Shown here piece after piece: positions 26,047 to 35,089 of a stretch of 64,000 bases of DNA. A program made the position numbers and the translations under genes. Source of the stretch: Acidobacteriota bacterium (GTDB taxonomy: Bacteria > Acidobacteriota > Terriglobia > Terriglobales > Acidobacteriaceae); assembly GCA_013289685.1 (NCBI GenBank), contig JABCZL010000002.1, positions 310,001-374,000 of the forward strand, in the 5' to 3' direction. Each line of letters begins with the position of its first letter. The stretch's first letter is position 1. The notes beneath the pieces are model-generated. The model was not told where the DNA came from and did no database searches. It was given only the letters and a program-made list of their open reading frames with translations.

Positions 26047-27249
26047 CTAAGCTGCTTGGGGGCTAGTAGCGTTGGCGCCCTTGGCGTCAAATCCAGATGC
26101 CCTCGGTACGAGGGAATCTTTCAAACGCAAGAACCTCTCTTCGAAGTACCTCCTCGAAAGATAAGCGACCGCAATTGCGCCACCTCCAGCCAGCGCGAAC
26201 CTCAGCAATACCAGTTCAAAATGTCCGCTGGAGGGCAACAGGTTCGGGAGGTACCGCCGACACATCAAGTCGTACATACGGAACGCCAGAAGGTGATTGA
26301 GGTAGAGTCCGTAGCTCAGGTATCCGAGAAAGCGAAGCGGCGAGAAGTTTACGTAGCGTCTGGCGCTACTGGTGCCGGTCAGCAGGAAAAGCAGCAAGAT
26401 CGCGGCGCACACTGCAGCAATCGTGGTGTACTGCAAGCCCGCGCCCAGCAGGCGATTGCGCGTCGTCACGCCGAACGGACGCCCCGCCACGAGCAGTACA
26501 ACCGCCGAACCCATGAGCAACCAGCACAGGGTCCAAACCTGTTTCCTGGAGATTCCGGCGCGAAGCGCGATGGCGATCAGGCTTCCTGCCGCCAAACCGT
26601 CGGCAACAAACCATGTATACCAGTCCAATCCTGCCCGATGGCCAAGCGCGAAGGAGGTTGCACGCAATACAGGAGTAAGGATGACGATTGCCGCCGCGAT
26701 CACGCCGAGCCGGCGGGGGGTCGCTTTGTGCACCACGGTCGGCCAGAGGATGTAGAAATGCTCTTCCACGGCCAACGACCAGAGCGGTCCGTAATCGCAG
26801 GCGACACCAAAGAAATCGGTCATATTCGCCAGGTAGACGAAACTCAGGCCCACAAATGCCGCAGACGAACTCCGCAGCACCAGCAGCACAATCAGCAGCA
26901 GATAGTACGCCGGCAAGATACGCAAGGCCCGACGCGTGTAAAAGCGACGATAGAAATATGGTTTGTCCCTGGAGTCCATTAGAATGCCGGTAATTAGAAA
27001 TCCGGAAAGGACGAAGAAGAGATTCACCCCCAACCCTCCAGGTTGAGTGGCAGAGAGGAACCTGCGGGCCCAGGGACCAAAGGATAATCCGGCGTACTGC
27101 CAATAAAAGGCGTGCAGCAGAACAACTCCGAGCACCGCGATGCCACGCAACGTGTCGAGTTCCGGCATGAAGGGACGTACGAGCGGTTCCGTCGGCGGTG
27201 TCGACCGAGCGGTGTTAGCCGGATCCGAGGACATTGCGATGTGCCCCAT
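26047..27249 (-). CDS. Acyltransferase 3 family membrane protein
   Basis: 400 aa. The N-terminal motif PELDTLRGIAVLGVVLLHAF carries the family's catalytic His. About ten hydrophobic helices follow, with FFVLSGFLITGIL and RRALRILPAYYLLL segments typical of OatA/NodX-type O-acyltransferases. It probably transfers acetyl or acyl groups to an envelope polysaccharide. A second ATG at 27234 could be the start. It diverges from a glycosyltransferase gene. Confidence 0.9.
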   Translation of the reverse strand: MGHIAMSSDPANTARSTPPTEPLVRPFMPELDTLRGIAVLGVVLLHAFYWQYAGLSFGPWARRFLSATQPGGLGVNLFFVLSGFLITGILMDSRDKPYFYRRFYTRRALRILPAYYLLLIVLLVLRSSSAAFVGLSFVYLANMTDFFGVACDYGPLWSLAVEEHFYILWPTVVHKATPRRLGVIAAAIVILTPVLRATSFALGHRAGLDWYTWFVADGLAAGSLIAIALRAGISRKQVWTLCWLLMGSAVVLLVAGRPFGVTTRNRLLGAGLQYTTIAAVCAAILLLFLLTGTSSARRYVNFSPLRFLGYLSYGLYLNHLLAFRMYDLMCRRYLPNLLPSSGHFELVLLRFALAGGGAIAVAYLSRRYFEERFLRLKDSLVPRASGFDAKGANATSPQAA

Positions 27250-27370
27250 TGGATATCAGGCAGCATCAGTGCGTCAAGCTTGCGGTTGCAACTGGGATAG
27301 CACCGCTCCAGCGCCGGTTGCAACTTTCGTCGTCATTGGCCCGAACCTTCACTTATGCGATAGCCTCTAA

Positions 27371-27447
27371 GTTCGCGCCAAAATAAGTTCGCGCCAAAAT
27401 AAGATCGCGCCAGATACGTTCGCGCCAAATAAGATCGCGTGAAAATT
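27371..27447. repeat. Five-copy 15-16 bp tandem repeat at a start codon
   Basis: Units begin at 27371, 27387, 27403, 27418 and 27433; the first two are GTTCGCGCCAAAATAA. The last copy contains the GTG start of the glycosyltransferase at 27439. Confidence 0.85.
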
Positions 27448-28713
27448 CTCTACGTCTCACAATATTTTCCGCCGGAGATGGGTGCGCCTTCCGCCCGCGC
27501 CTCCGAACTCGCTCAGCACTGGGCGCAGGCCGGCCATGACGTATCCGTGCTGACCGGATTCCCCAATCATCCGACCGGAGTCGTTCCCGCCGAATGGCGC
27601 GGACGGCTGCACCGGCTGATCTATCGAGAAAAAATTGGCAACGTCGATGTCTTTCGCACCTGGCTTTGGCCCTTGCCCAACCGCAAAGCGCATGAGCGCA
27701 TGCGCAACTACGCTTCTTTCTGTGTCTCCGCCGCGCTGCGGGGAATGGCCATCCCGCGCCCCGACGTGATCATCTCCTCGTCGCCGCAACTGCTGGTGGG
27801 CCTGTCCGGTTGGTGGATCGCTTTCTCCCGGCACATCCCATTTGTCTTCGAAGTCCGCGACCTCTGGCCCGAATCGCTAACGGCAGTCGGAGTCGGTGAT
27901 GAAGATTCCCTGTTGCACCGTGCGCTGGCCGCGGTGGCGAAATTCCTATACCAGCTCTCCGACCGCGTCGTCGTCGTGACTCCGGCCTTCAAAGAACATC
28001 TGATGCGGCGCTGGCACGTGCCTGCGGAAAAAATTTCCATCGTCGAAAACGGTGTCGAGACTGACCTCTTTAAGCCATCCTCCGCCGCGGCCAACCACGC
28101 ATTACGCAGAGAATTCGGCGCCGAAGGAAAGTTCCTGGTTTGCTACATCGGCACCATGGGCATGGCTCACGGATTGGAAACTCTGCTGGACGCCGCTGGC
28201 CAACTGCAGCGCCAGAACTCCACCGCACAATTTCTGCTGGTGGGCGAAGGCGCGGAGAAAGAGCGAATCAAAACCCTGGCCCAGTCCCTAGGATTGGCCA
28301 ACATATCCTTCCTCGACCAGCAGCCCCGCGAGAAAATCCCCGCCTTCATTTCTGCTTCCGATGCCTGCCTGGTTCTCCTGAAAAAGACCGCCGTCTTCAA
28401 AACCGTAATTCCCACCAAGATGCTGGAGTTCATGTCCTGCGCCCGCCCGGTGATCCTTGGCGTAGATGGTCAGGCGCGGCAGATTATCGAAGACGCCGGC
28501 GCCGGTCTGGTGATCGAGCCCGAAAATTCCGAAGCGCTGGTGCGGGCCATCAACCAGCTATCCGCAAATCACGACGTCGGCGTGGCATTGGGACAAAAGG
28601 GACGGGAATACATTCTGCAGCATTTCTCTCGCGGCCAGACAGCCGAGAAATATATCGACGTGCTTTCGACTCTGCTAGGCAGGTCGCAGACTGGCAATGT
28701 GGACACGCCCTAA
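27439..28713 (+). CDS. Glycosyltransferase family 4, WbuB-like
   Basis: 424 aa from the GTG at 27439. The N-terminus MKILYVSQYFPPEMGAPSAR, then EVRDLWPES and a C-terminal GT-B nucleotide site (YIGTMGMAHGLE) match WbuB/colanic-acid fucosaminyltransferase relatives. It would add a sugar to a lipid-linked repeat unit on the cytoplasmic face. The start lies within a tandem repeat, which is unusual. It ends four bases from the convergent polysaccharide export gene. Confidence 0.9.
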   Translation: MKILYVSQYFPPEMGAPSARASELAQHWAQAGHDVSVLTGFPNHPTGVVPAEWRGRLHRLIYREKIGNVDVFRTWLWPLPNRKAHERMRNYASFCVSAALRGMAIPRPDVIISSSPQLLVGLSGWWIAFSRHIPFVFEVRDLWPESLTAVGVGDEDSLLHRALAAVAKFLYQLSDRVVVVTPAFKEHLMRRWHVPAEKISIVENGVETDLFKPSSAAANHALRREFGAEGKFLVCYIGTMGMAHGLETLLDAAGQLQRQNSTAQFLLVGEGAEKERIKTLAQSLGLANISFLDQQPREKIPAFISASDACLVLLKKTAVFKTVIPTKMLEFMSCARPVILGVDGQARQIIEDAGAGLVIEPENSEALVRAINQLSANHDVGVALGQKGREYILQHFSRGQTAEKYIDVLSTLLGRSQTGNVDTP

Positions 28714-28716
28714 AGC

Positions 28717-29778
28717 CTAAGGATGGACCGCGTAAATCGAGACCGCCGTCGCCATAGTCAGCGCAACCTCAATCGTCCTGGCGGCCGCAAGTTTGCCTGC
28801 GCTCACGGGAACGAAGAGAATGTCGTCCCCCTGGAGAGTGATGTCGGGAGCCTTAGCCTCCAGCATCTTCTTAAGCTGGACGTTGGTTTCAGTCATTCCG
28901 GTGGGCGTCTTGCGGATGATTCGCGCACCGCCCATTTTCGCGGTGCGGTTGGCGCCGCCGGCCAACGCCAGCGCCTGTAGGACGGTAAGCGACCCATTGT
29001 CCACCAGCAATCCGCTGGGACGGCCCACATCCCCAACCACATAGATAATCGGCGCCCGGGGCACCGTGATCGTGTCGCCGGGCATGATGTCGATGTTGCC
29101 AGTCAAGTCGTCAGCCAGATTACGGGGAAGGTCAATCCGAATTGGATCCGCCTGGTTCCGCCGGATGACCGCGATCTTGCGCGACGCGCTGTTGGTGAAC
29201 CCACCGGCCTCAGATATGACCTCATAGAGTTTGCGGTCCGCCACATCAGGGTAGATGCCGGCTTTCGCCACTTCTCCCAGCACGGTCACGCCTTGTGATG
29301 AGGCTTCGTCCACGAAAATGGTTACGTGTGGGTTGCGGACGAATCCGCCGTCCGTGTAACGCTTCTCGAGCAGCGTCTGAGCCTCCTCCTGCGTCAGGCC
29401 CTCGACGTGGATGTAGTCGATCAAGGGAAGGTAAATCTCGCCAGAATTGCTGACCCGCACTTTGCTCGTCAGTTCCGGGACGTTGTACACGTTCACTTCA
29501 ATCAAGTCCCCCGGCCCCAGCTTTACCAGAGCCGACTGATCGGGCGAGTCCTTTCCCGAGTCGGGATTCTTCGCTGGTTCTCCGGAGGTTGTCCCCGCTG
29601 CCTGCGAGAGGGGTTGGACTGCGGGTTGAACGGCTGGAGCTCCTGCGGGCGCGCTGCTCTGGCTGGCGCCGCTCGCCGGTTGCTGGGCGGCAGCGATACT
29701 AGCCATGACTAAGAAAACTGCCAGCACGAAGAAGAAAACCCGGCCGCAGCGAGTGAAACTCGAAGTGCCCGACTCCAT
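28717..29778 (-). CDS. Polysaccharide export protein (Wza/OPX-like, SLBB domains)
   Basis: 353 aa with a signal peptide (FFFVLAVFLVMASIAAAQ) and a Ala/Ser/Gln-rich linker. The Poly_export motif (KLGPGDLIEVNVYNVPELT) is followed by two SLBB-like units (VTVLGEVAKAGIYP, IYVVGDVGRPSG). Such proteins form outer-membrane or periplasmic channels for capsule or EPS. It lies between a glycosyltransferase and a priming transferase, so it belongs to a polysaccharide locus. Confidence 0.9.
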   Translation of the reverse strand: MESGTSSFTRCGRVFFFVLAVFLVMASIAAAQQPASGASQSSAPAGAPAVQPAVQPLSQAAGTTSGEPAKNPDSGKDSPDQSALVKLGPGDLIEVNVYNVPELTSKVRVSNSGEIYLPLIDYIHVEGLTQEEAQTLLEKRYTDGGFVRNPHVTIFVDEASSQGVTVLGEVAKAGIYPDVADRKLYEVISEAGGFTNSASRKIAVIRRNQADPIRIDLPRNLADDLTGNIDIMPGDTITVPRAPIIYVVGDVGRPSGLLVDNGSLTVLQALALAGGANRTAKMGGARIIRKTPTGMTETNVQLKKMLEAKAPDITLQGDDILFVPVSAGKLAAARTIEVALTMATAVSIYAVHP

Positions 29779-30054
29779 CAGAGGACCCCTGAAGTAATAA
29801 GTGAGAATTTGAACAGCAGTTTAGCACAGCGGTGCGGGTTGCGCCCTCGCCATCCGCCATGCGCAATCTTAGTTTTCCACAGGTTTTTCCCGTTCCGAGA
29901 TTGAAAGTCCCATTCTGGTACTGCTAGAGTCAAAGGCACCAAGCCAGCAGGAATCTGTGCACTAACTATTAACCGCGGGCGGTTGCTGCAATACTTTTGA
30001 GAAGAGTGTAGCGGACATGTAGACGGGCATGTCTGATTGCCGAAGGTGGCATAG

Positions 30055-31626
30055 TTGACGGGCATCTTCCTCGGTACGTTTGTTTTAGCGCTGCTGTCGG
30101 CTTTCGTGCTGACGCGGTATGTGCGCGATATCGCCAACGCCCGCGGCTGGGTTGCGGTTCCTACCCAGGAGCGTCACCTTCATTCCAGCCCGCTGCCGCG
30201 CTTGGGCGGAGTAGCCATTTTTCTCGCCTTCTCCTGTTGCATGGGCCTGGCCACGGTGTGGGTCCTGCGTCATCCCCGCATACACGCAGGTTTCTCTTTA
30301 AAGACGCTGCTCACGATCTTTGTGCCGGCTTCGCTCGTCTTTCTGCTGGGTGTGTACGACGATATCCGCGGCGCCGGTCCCTATTTCAAATTCTCCGTAC
30401 AGGGCATTGCCGCCACCATGCTGTTCATGGGCGGCCTGCGGATCGTCAACATCCCGGTGTTGTTCGGTGACCACACGCTGCCATGGTTTATTGGATTGCC
30501 GGTCACCGTTCTGTGGGTTTTGGCTATCACCAACGCCTTTAATCTGATCGACGGTCTCGATGGTCTAGCCGCCGGTTCGGCCCTGTTCTCGACCCTGGTG
30601 GTTTTTGTGGTGGCGCTTCTTTACGGGCCTTCGCTGATCACGGTGATGACCATCGCCCTGGCGGGCGCCATTCTCGGTTTTCTGCGCTTCAACTTTAATC
30701 CGGCGACGATTTTCCTGGGGGACTCCGGCAGCCTCTTCATCGGCTTCATCCTGAGCGCGCTGGCGCTGCAGGGAGCGCAAAAAGCTCCCACGATTGTTGC
30801 CGTTGCCATTCCCGTGGTCTCTTTTGGGCTGCCCATTCTGGAGACCGCACTCTCTATCGCGCGGCGCCTGATCAGCGGGCGTCCGGTCTTCACCGCCGAC
30901 CGCGAGCATATTCACCACAAGCTATTGCAGCACGGCATGACGCACCGCCAGGTCGTGATTCTGCTCTACGGCGTTTCGGCGATTTTCGCCATGCTGAGTT
31001 TGTTCCTGCTGTGGCCGACCGGCAGTTCCCTGGGACTGGTGCTCGCCGTATTAGGCATCGGAATCTGGATTGGCGTCCAGCATCTCGGCTACCTCGAATT
31101 TGGAGAACTGGCCCGCGTCGCCCATCGCACCTTCAATCAGCCGCAGATCTTCGTCAACAACCTGGCGATCCGCCGCGCCACCGAAGAACTCAAAGTTGCC
31201 CGCGACTACGATCAGGTTCGCCGCATCCTCGCGGCCGCTTTCGGCAGTAATGATTTCGACAGCTTCGAACTGAAGTTCGATCTGCTCCCGGGCGAAGTGG
31301 TTCCATTCGAAACCCCCGACCCATCTGCAGCGCGCCGCCCTGGACACTCCTACCGCTGGAGCAAAGCCGGCGTTCCGAAAGTACTCAATGACTCAACCGT
31401 GTGGACTCTCGCTCTGAACCTGCTCAGTTCCGCCAACCACCGCCGCGGAACCCTGACCGTGCACCGCATGTACTCTCCGCGCGATCTGCAACTCGACATC
31501 AACCTGCTCACTTCGGCCTTTCCCACAGCGCTGGCCGACGCCCTCGACCGCACCCTGGCTCACTCCGCGCAGGTGATCCCGCTGACCGAGAAAGACCCTG
31601 CGCTGCTTGCCGCCCAAGCCGGGTAA
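30055..31626 (+). CDS. WecA/MraY-type undecaprenyl-phosphate sugar-1-phosphate transferase
   Basis: 523 aa from a TTG at 30055 preceded by AAGGTGG. The glycosyltransferase-4 motifs are VYDD, NAFNLIDGLDGLAAG, FLGDSGSLFIG and REHIHH. About ten membrane helices cover residues 1-345. Most WecA proteins stop near 350-370; this one has a soluble extension of about 170 residues that recalls nothing specific. It would start a polysaccharide repeat on the lipid carrier at the inner membrane. Confidence 0.92.
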   Translation: MTGIFLGTFVLALLSAFVLTRYVRDIANARGWVAVPTQERHLHSSPLPRLGGVAIFLAFSCCMGLATVWVLRHPRIHAGFSLKTLLTIFVPASLVFLLGVYDDIRGAGPYFKFSVQGIAATMLFMGGLRIVNIPVLFGDHTLPWFIGLPVTVLWVLAITNAFNLIDGLDGLAAGSALFSTLVVFVVALLYGPSLITVMTIALAGAILGFLRFNFNPATIFLGDSGSLFIGFILSALALQGAQKAPTIVAVAIPVVSFGLPILETALSIARRLISGRPVFTADREHIHHKLLQHGMTHRQVVILLYGVSAIFAMLSLFLLWPTGSSLGLVLAVLGIGIWIGVQHLGYLEFGELARVAHRTFNQPQIFVNNLAIRRATEELKVARDYDQVRRILAAAFGSNDFDSFELKFDLLPGEVVPFETPDPSAARRPGHSYRWSKAGVPKVLNDSTVWTLALNLLSSANHRRGTLTVHRMYSPRDLQLDINLLTSAFPTALADALDRTLAHSAQVIPLTEKDPALLAAQAG

Positions 31627-31826
31627 TCCGGACACAGTTTCGCTGTCTCCCGAGTCCTGGGGATCCACAACATCAGATTTAGTCGGGGCTTGTTCACCGC
31701 TCGCGGACGCGAGCGATTCCGAACAGGAACCGCGGTCGCTCGACCGGCACGCATCGATTCCATCGCACACATCACGGTGCGGTTCCGGTGCCGCTAAAGC
31801 AAGGATTCAGGAGGGAGCGTTTTTAC

Positions 31827-31904
31827 TTACAGCTTCGCGCTGGCGTAAGAATTGATTTCGCAGTTCAGGCAAACTTCCTCAAAAGCAGGTGCTGTCCATT
31901 CCAT
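31827..31904 (-). CDS. pqqA: PQQ precursor peptide PqqA (25 aa)
   Basis: The reverse strand encodes 25 aa beginning MEWTAPAFEEVC and ending SYASAKL. Glu16 and Tyr20 occur as CEINSY, the E-x3-Y pair that PqqE cross-links and that is conserved in every PqqA. The leading M-x-W-x-x-P is also the PqqA pattern. GGGGGA lies four bases before the ATG. Pyrroloquinoline quinone is made from these two residues. No pqqBCDE genes occur in the window, so processing must come from elsewhere. Confidence 0.85.
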   Translation of the reverse strand: MEWTAPAFEEVCLNCEINSYASAKL

Positions 31905-32015
31905 GATTTCCCCCAGTAATCGTCCCGCGGGCATACCGCGAACGTGCCATCAGCATATCCGACTGCCGGGCTGAAATCAATACCCCTCAAAACAAGTGCT
32001 GTTTCCCTGATTTGC

Positions 32016-32065
32016 GTTTCCTTCGTGATACTTCGTGGCCTTCGTAGTAAGTGTTCTAAAACTGG
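32016..32065. repeat. TTCGTG-rich dispersed repeat, copy 2
   Basis: It matches 2400-2447 with few differences (TTTCCTTCGTGATACTTCG, then CTTCGTAGTAAGTG). It lies upstream of both pqqA and the GAF gene. Confidence 0.5.
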
Positions 32066-32218
32066 CCATCGCGAGAAGACAGCGATCGTAGGTCCGCAAG
32101 GCCTTCACTGCCATTTCCGACCCGTTTTCCACACCCGGAACCACTCCCGTCACTTTCTCACCCTTCGCTATCTGTTTACCTTCATCTCCACCGTGATAGA
32201 AGCGAGGAATCCGCAATC

Positions 32219-33073
32219 ATGTTTCGCAAGACCGTGTATGGCTCTACTTTTAAGGACGTCAACTTTGTCCCTTTGCAGTCCGCCACATTCTGCGTGCAAT
32301 GTGAACTGATCAGCGCCAGCACCAAGCCTTTCTGCCTGGCCTGCGGCAGCCATGCCCTGCTCGGTCTTTCGCGAGTGCTCGGCGGATCGCTGCTCCACCA
32401 GCAGACCGCGCATCTCATCACCGACATGGAGCTGAACAATCTGGTGCGCGATCTGCTGCGCACCGTGCCCGACCCAGATGTTGTCAGCATGGCCGATCAC
32501 ACCCGTATGCCGTCGCTGGCTCAGCGCAGCCAGTTGCGCGTCGCCAATGCTGCCCATCCCGTGTCCGGCTTCCGCGCGGTGGCGGTAGGGGAAGACATCG
32601 AGATTCATCCCGCGGAACTGGATCTGGAGCCCGCCATCAGCGCCATTACCGAACGCGCCCAGCACCTGACCGGAGCGACCGGGGCCGCCATCGCGCTCCG
32701 TGCCGGGGACGAAATTGTGTGCCGCGCCCGCGCCGGGCGCACCGCTCCCGACCTGGGAGTCCGTCTGCAAACCGACGCCGGCATCTCCGCCGAAGCCGTC
32801 CGCTCCGGCGAGATCATGCTCTGCCACGATGCCGAGCGCAACCCGCGCGTCGACCTGGCCAGCTGCCGCCGCCTCGGAGTGCGCTCGATTCTGGTCTCGC
32901 CCTTGCGCCACTACCGCCGCACTCTCGGCGTGTTCGAGGTCCTGTCCTCGTCCCCCGGAGCCTTCGACGAGCGCGATGTGGCGACCATGCAACTGCTTTC
33001 CAGCATGATGGTGGCCGCCATCTCCCGCATCTCCAGCCTGCACCACGCCCAAATCCTCCGCCGCGCCGGCTAA
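32219..33073 (+). CDS. Zinc-ribbon plus GAF domain protein
   Basis: 284 aa. A CVQCE...FCLACGS pair near the N-terminus suggests a zinc ribbon. A GAF domain covers about residues 135-270, ending LLSSMMVAAIS. It contains C-x13-C as CHDAERNPRVDLASC, also found in the GAF domains at 33272 and 44362. No membrane segment or output domain is present, so it may act by protein contact. Confidence 0.8.
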   Translation: MFRKTVYGSTFKDVNFVPLQSATFCVQCELISASTKPFCLACGSHALLGLSRVLGGSLLHQQTAHLITDMELNNLVRDLLRTVPDPDVVSMADHTRMPSLAQRSQLRVANAAHPVSGFRAVAVGEDIEIHPAELDLEPAISAITERAQHLTGATGAAIALRAGDEIVCRARAGRTAPDLGVRLQTDAGISAEAVRSGEIMLCHDAERNPRVDLASCRRLGVRSILVSPLRHYRRTLGVFEVLSSSPGAFDERDVATMQLLSSMMVAAISRISSLHHAQILRRAG

Positions 33074-33118
33074 GGGAATGGCCTGTCTTAACAGGGCGTG
33101 GCTTCAAGCCGCGCCGTA

Positions 33119-33143
33119 GGTCTTGGATGAAGACCGACTTTTT
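33119..33143 (+). terminator. Rho-independent terminator after the GAF gene
   Basis: GGTCTT (33119-33124) pairs with AAGACC (33130-33135), followed by TTTTT at 33139-33143. It lies 46 bases after the stop of the GAF gene. Confidence 0.5.
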
Positions 33144-33271
33144 AGCCGCTGGGGGCCCTTAAGCTTTCAAGCCCTCAGTTCTGGCGAAAGCCGGTTCCTC
33201 CGGCGCAAATCTCTCCCTATCGTCCTTTCGACTTTCTTCTTTTGCTTACTTTTGCCCAATACCGCGCTAAT

Positions 33272-34927
33272 ATGGAGCCACAAGAAGTTTGGGCCCTTCT
33301 CATGGCTGCCACAAGCTCGTTGCATCGGGGTTCCTCCAACCGTCGCCGTCGTGTGCGCCACAAGATTCAAACGCCCGCGTATGCCACGTTCACCGCGGAA
33401 TCCCAAGGTGCCATGCTCGATCTCCACGAGATCGTGGACATCAGCGAAGACGGCGCCGCCATTCAGTGTCATTCGCCTCTCGAAGTCAACACGCGAGTGA
33501 ACCTGTGTCTGGACCTCGCCGATTGCGCCCAACACATTTACACCACCGGGCAGGTGGTCTGGTCCAACGCCTCCGGACGTGCCGGGCTTCATTTCTCAGA
33601 ACTGTCTCCAGAGTCCGTGTCCCGATTGCGCGAATGGCTCTTCGTCAACGTGATGGCCGGAGTAGCCAACGGCGAGGCTGACATCGCTTTTGCCGCGCCG
33701 CGCGCAGAAGCCCCTCGTCCCGACTACACCGACTCGCTCGCGGCGGTGACCGCTGTCCAACACCAGGTGGAGACGCTCGGTCCAGATCTCGCCGCCGCTT
33801 TGCAGTTGATTGCCGAACGCGCACAAACTTTGGTTCGCGCTTCCGGAGCGGCCATCGCGCTCGCCAATGCCGATCCGAATTTCATGATCTGTCGTGCCAG
33901 TTCCGGCCCGGATGCTCCGCCGGTTGGCGCGCCCTTGCAGGTTGGATCCGGTTTCTCCGGGGAGTGCGTCAGGACCGGAACGCTGCTGCGTTGCGACGAT
34001 ACTGAGAGCGACGAGCGCGTGGATCGCGACACCTGCCGCGCCTTGGGCCTGCGCTCCATCCTCGCAACTCCCGTACGCGTGGGGGAGAAGTCGATCGGAA
34101 TCGTCGAGGTCTTCTCCGCTCAGCCCAACACCTTTTCTGAAAACGACGGCCGGGTGCTGCAGCGCCTCGCCGAAACTGTGCTGGCCGCCGTCAACCGTGC
34201 CGCTCGCGCCGAAAATCTGCCGCCTCTGGTCGCCGCCAAGCCTGCCCCGCGGTTCGCCCCAGCGCCAGGGAGCGTGCTCTTCGCTTCCGCCCCCGAGCAA
34301 GAAAAGAAAATGGAGAGCTCAGAAGAGAAACTCTCCGGCATCAGCCTGCCGCGTTCGCACCTGCTCATTCTGATCTGCGCCGGCGCCGCGATCCTTGCCG
34401 TGATGTTTCTGTTCCTCGGGGACATGTCCGCCCCATGGATTCAAAGCAAGCTCCATGATCGCGGCCACAGTCCGTTGCAGACCGTCCTAGCGTCGTCGCA
34501 GCCGCCGGCCGTTCCCGCGATCGAAACTGCATCCCTCGAGCAACTTCGCCAGATGGCGGACAACAACGACCCCGCCGCCGAGAATGCTTTGGGTCTTCGT
34601 TATTTTCAAGGCGATGAGAAGAATGGAGTCGAGCGCGACGAGAAAGAAGCCTTCCGCTGGTTCCACCGCGCCGCAGATCATGGCAGCCTCAAGGCCCAGG
34701 CGAAGTTAGGAATACTTTATTGGAACGGACGCGGCGTCCCCAAGGATGTGAATGAAGCCTACTTCTGGACAGTGCTGGCGCGCGCTCGCGGCGACGAGGA
34801 GAACAAGGACCTCGCAGCCATCCTGGCTTCGGGGATGACGCCCAGCCAGTCCGCGGCGATCGAACAGAAAGCCGACCTCTGGCTCCATCAGCAGATGTCG
34901 AACTGGAAGCCAACCGCAGGCCACTGA
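33272..34927 (+). CDS. PilZ-GAF-TM-Sel1 signalling protein
   Basis: 551 aa from the ATG at 33272; a TTG at 33242 and an ATG at 33302 are alternatives. A PilZ domain (RRRRVRHK, then DISEDGAAI) binds c-di-GMP in related proteins. A GAF domain follows (about 165-310) with the C-x13-C element CDDTESDERVDRDTC. One membrane helix (LLILICAGAAILAVMFLFLG) precedes Sel1-like repeats (ALGLRYFQGD, AKLGILYWNGRGVPKD). The layout puts PilZ and GAF inside and Sel1 in the periplasm, linking c-di-GMP to an envelope output. Confidence 0.88.
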   Translation: MEPQEVWALLMAATSSLHRGSSNRRRRVRHKIQTPAYATFTAESQGAMLDLHEIVDISEDGAAIQCHSPLEVNTRVNLCLDLADCAQHIYTTGQVVWSNASGRAGLHFSELSPESVSRLREWLFVNVMAGVANGEADIAFAAPRAEAPRPDYTDSLAAVTAVQHQVETLGPDLAAALQLIAERAQTLVRASGAAIALANADPNFMICRASSGPDAPPVGAPLQVGSGFSGECVRTGTLLRCDDTESDERVDRDTCRALGLRSILATPVRVGEKSIGIVEVFSAQPNTFSENDGRVLQRLAETVLAAVNRAARAENLPPLVAAKPAPRFAPAPGSVLFASAPEQEKKMESSEEKLSGISLPRSHLLILICAGAAILAVMFLFLGDMSAPWIQSKLHDRGHSPLQTVLASSQPPAVPAIETASLEQLRQMADNNDPAAENALGLRYFQGDEKNGVERDEKEAFRWFHRAADHGSLKAQAKLGILYWNGRGVPKDVNEAYFWTVLARARGDEENKDLAAILASGMTPSQSAAIEQKADLWLHQQMSNWKPTAGH

Positions 34928-35089
34928 ACCTTTCTCTGAACTGAACGGTTTCCTGAACTGAACTGTCTCCCAGAAACTGAGCGCTTGCCTAAGCTTTCGC
35001 TTTTGGGTCGCGCAGCGCTTTCAGCGCTGCAAATGAGTTCTTCTTCTTAGCCCCCGAGGTACAGCGTTAGAATACCCCCAGAGGCTCCT

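Larger units (their letters stand above)
31627..32218. other. Intergenic region containing the pqqA-like gene
   Basis: About 590 bases between the WecA-like and GAF genes. Besides the 25-aa pqqA-like gene (31827-31904), it holds a TTCGTG repeat copy (32016-32065). No other ORF with a credible start or composition was found. Confidence 0.6.

Noticed and set aside
31560..31775. 71-codon minus-strand ORF after pqqA
   Set aside because: It partly overlaps the WecA-like gene and shows no ribosome-binding site or domain.
33123..33500. 125-codon ORF over the start of the PilZ-GAF-Sel1 gene
   Set aside because: It is a shadow frame of the PilZ region.
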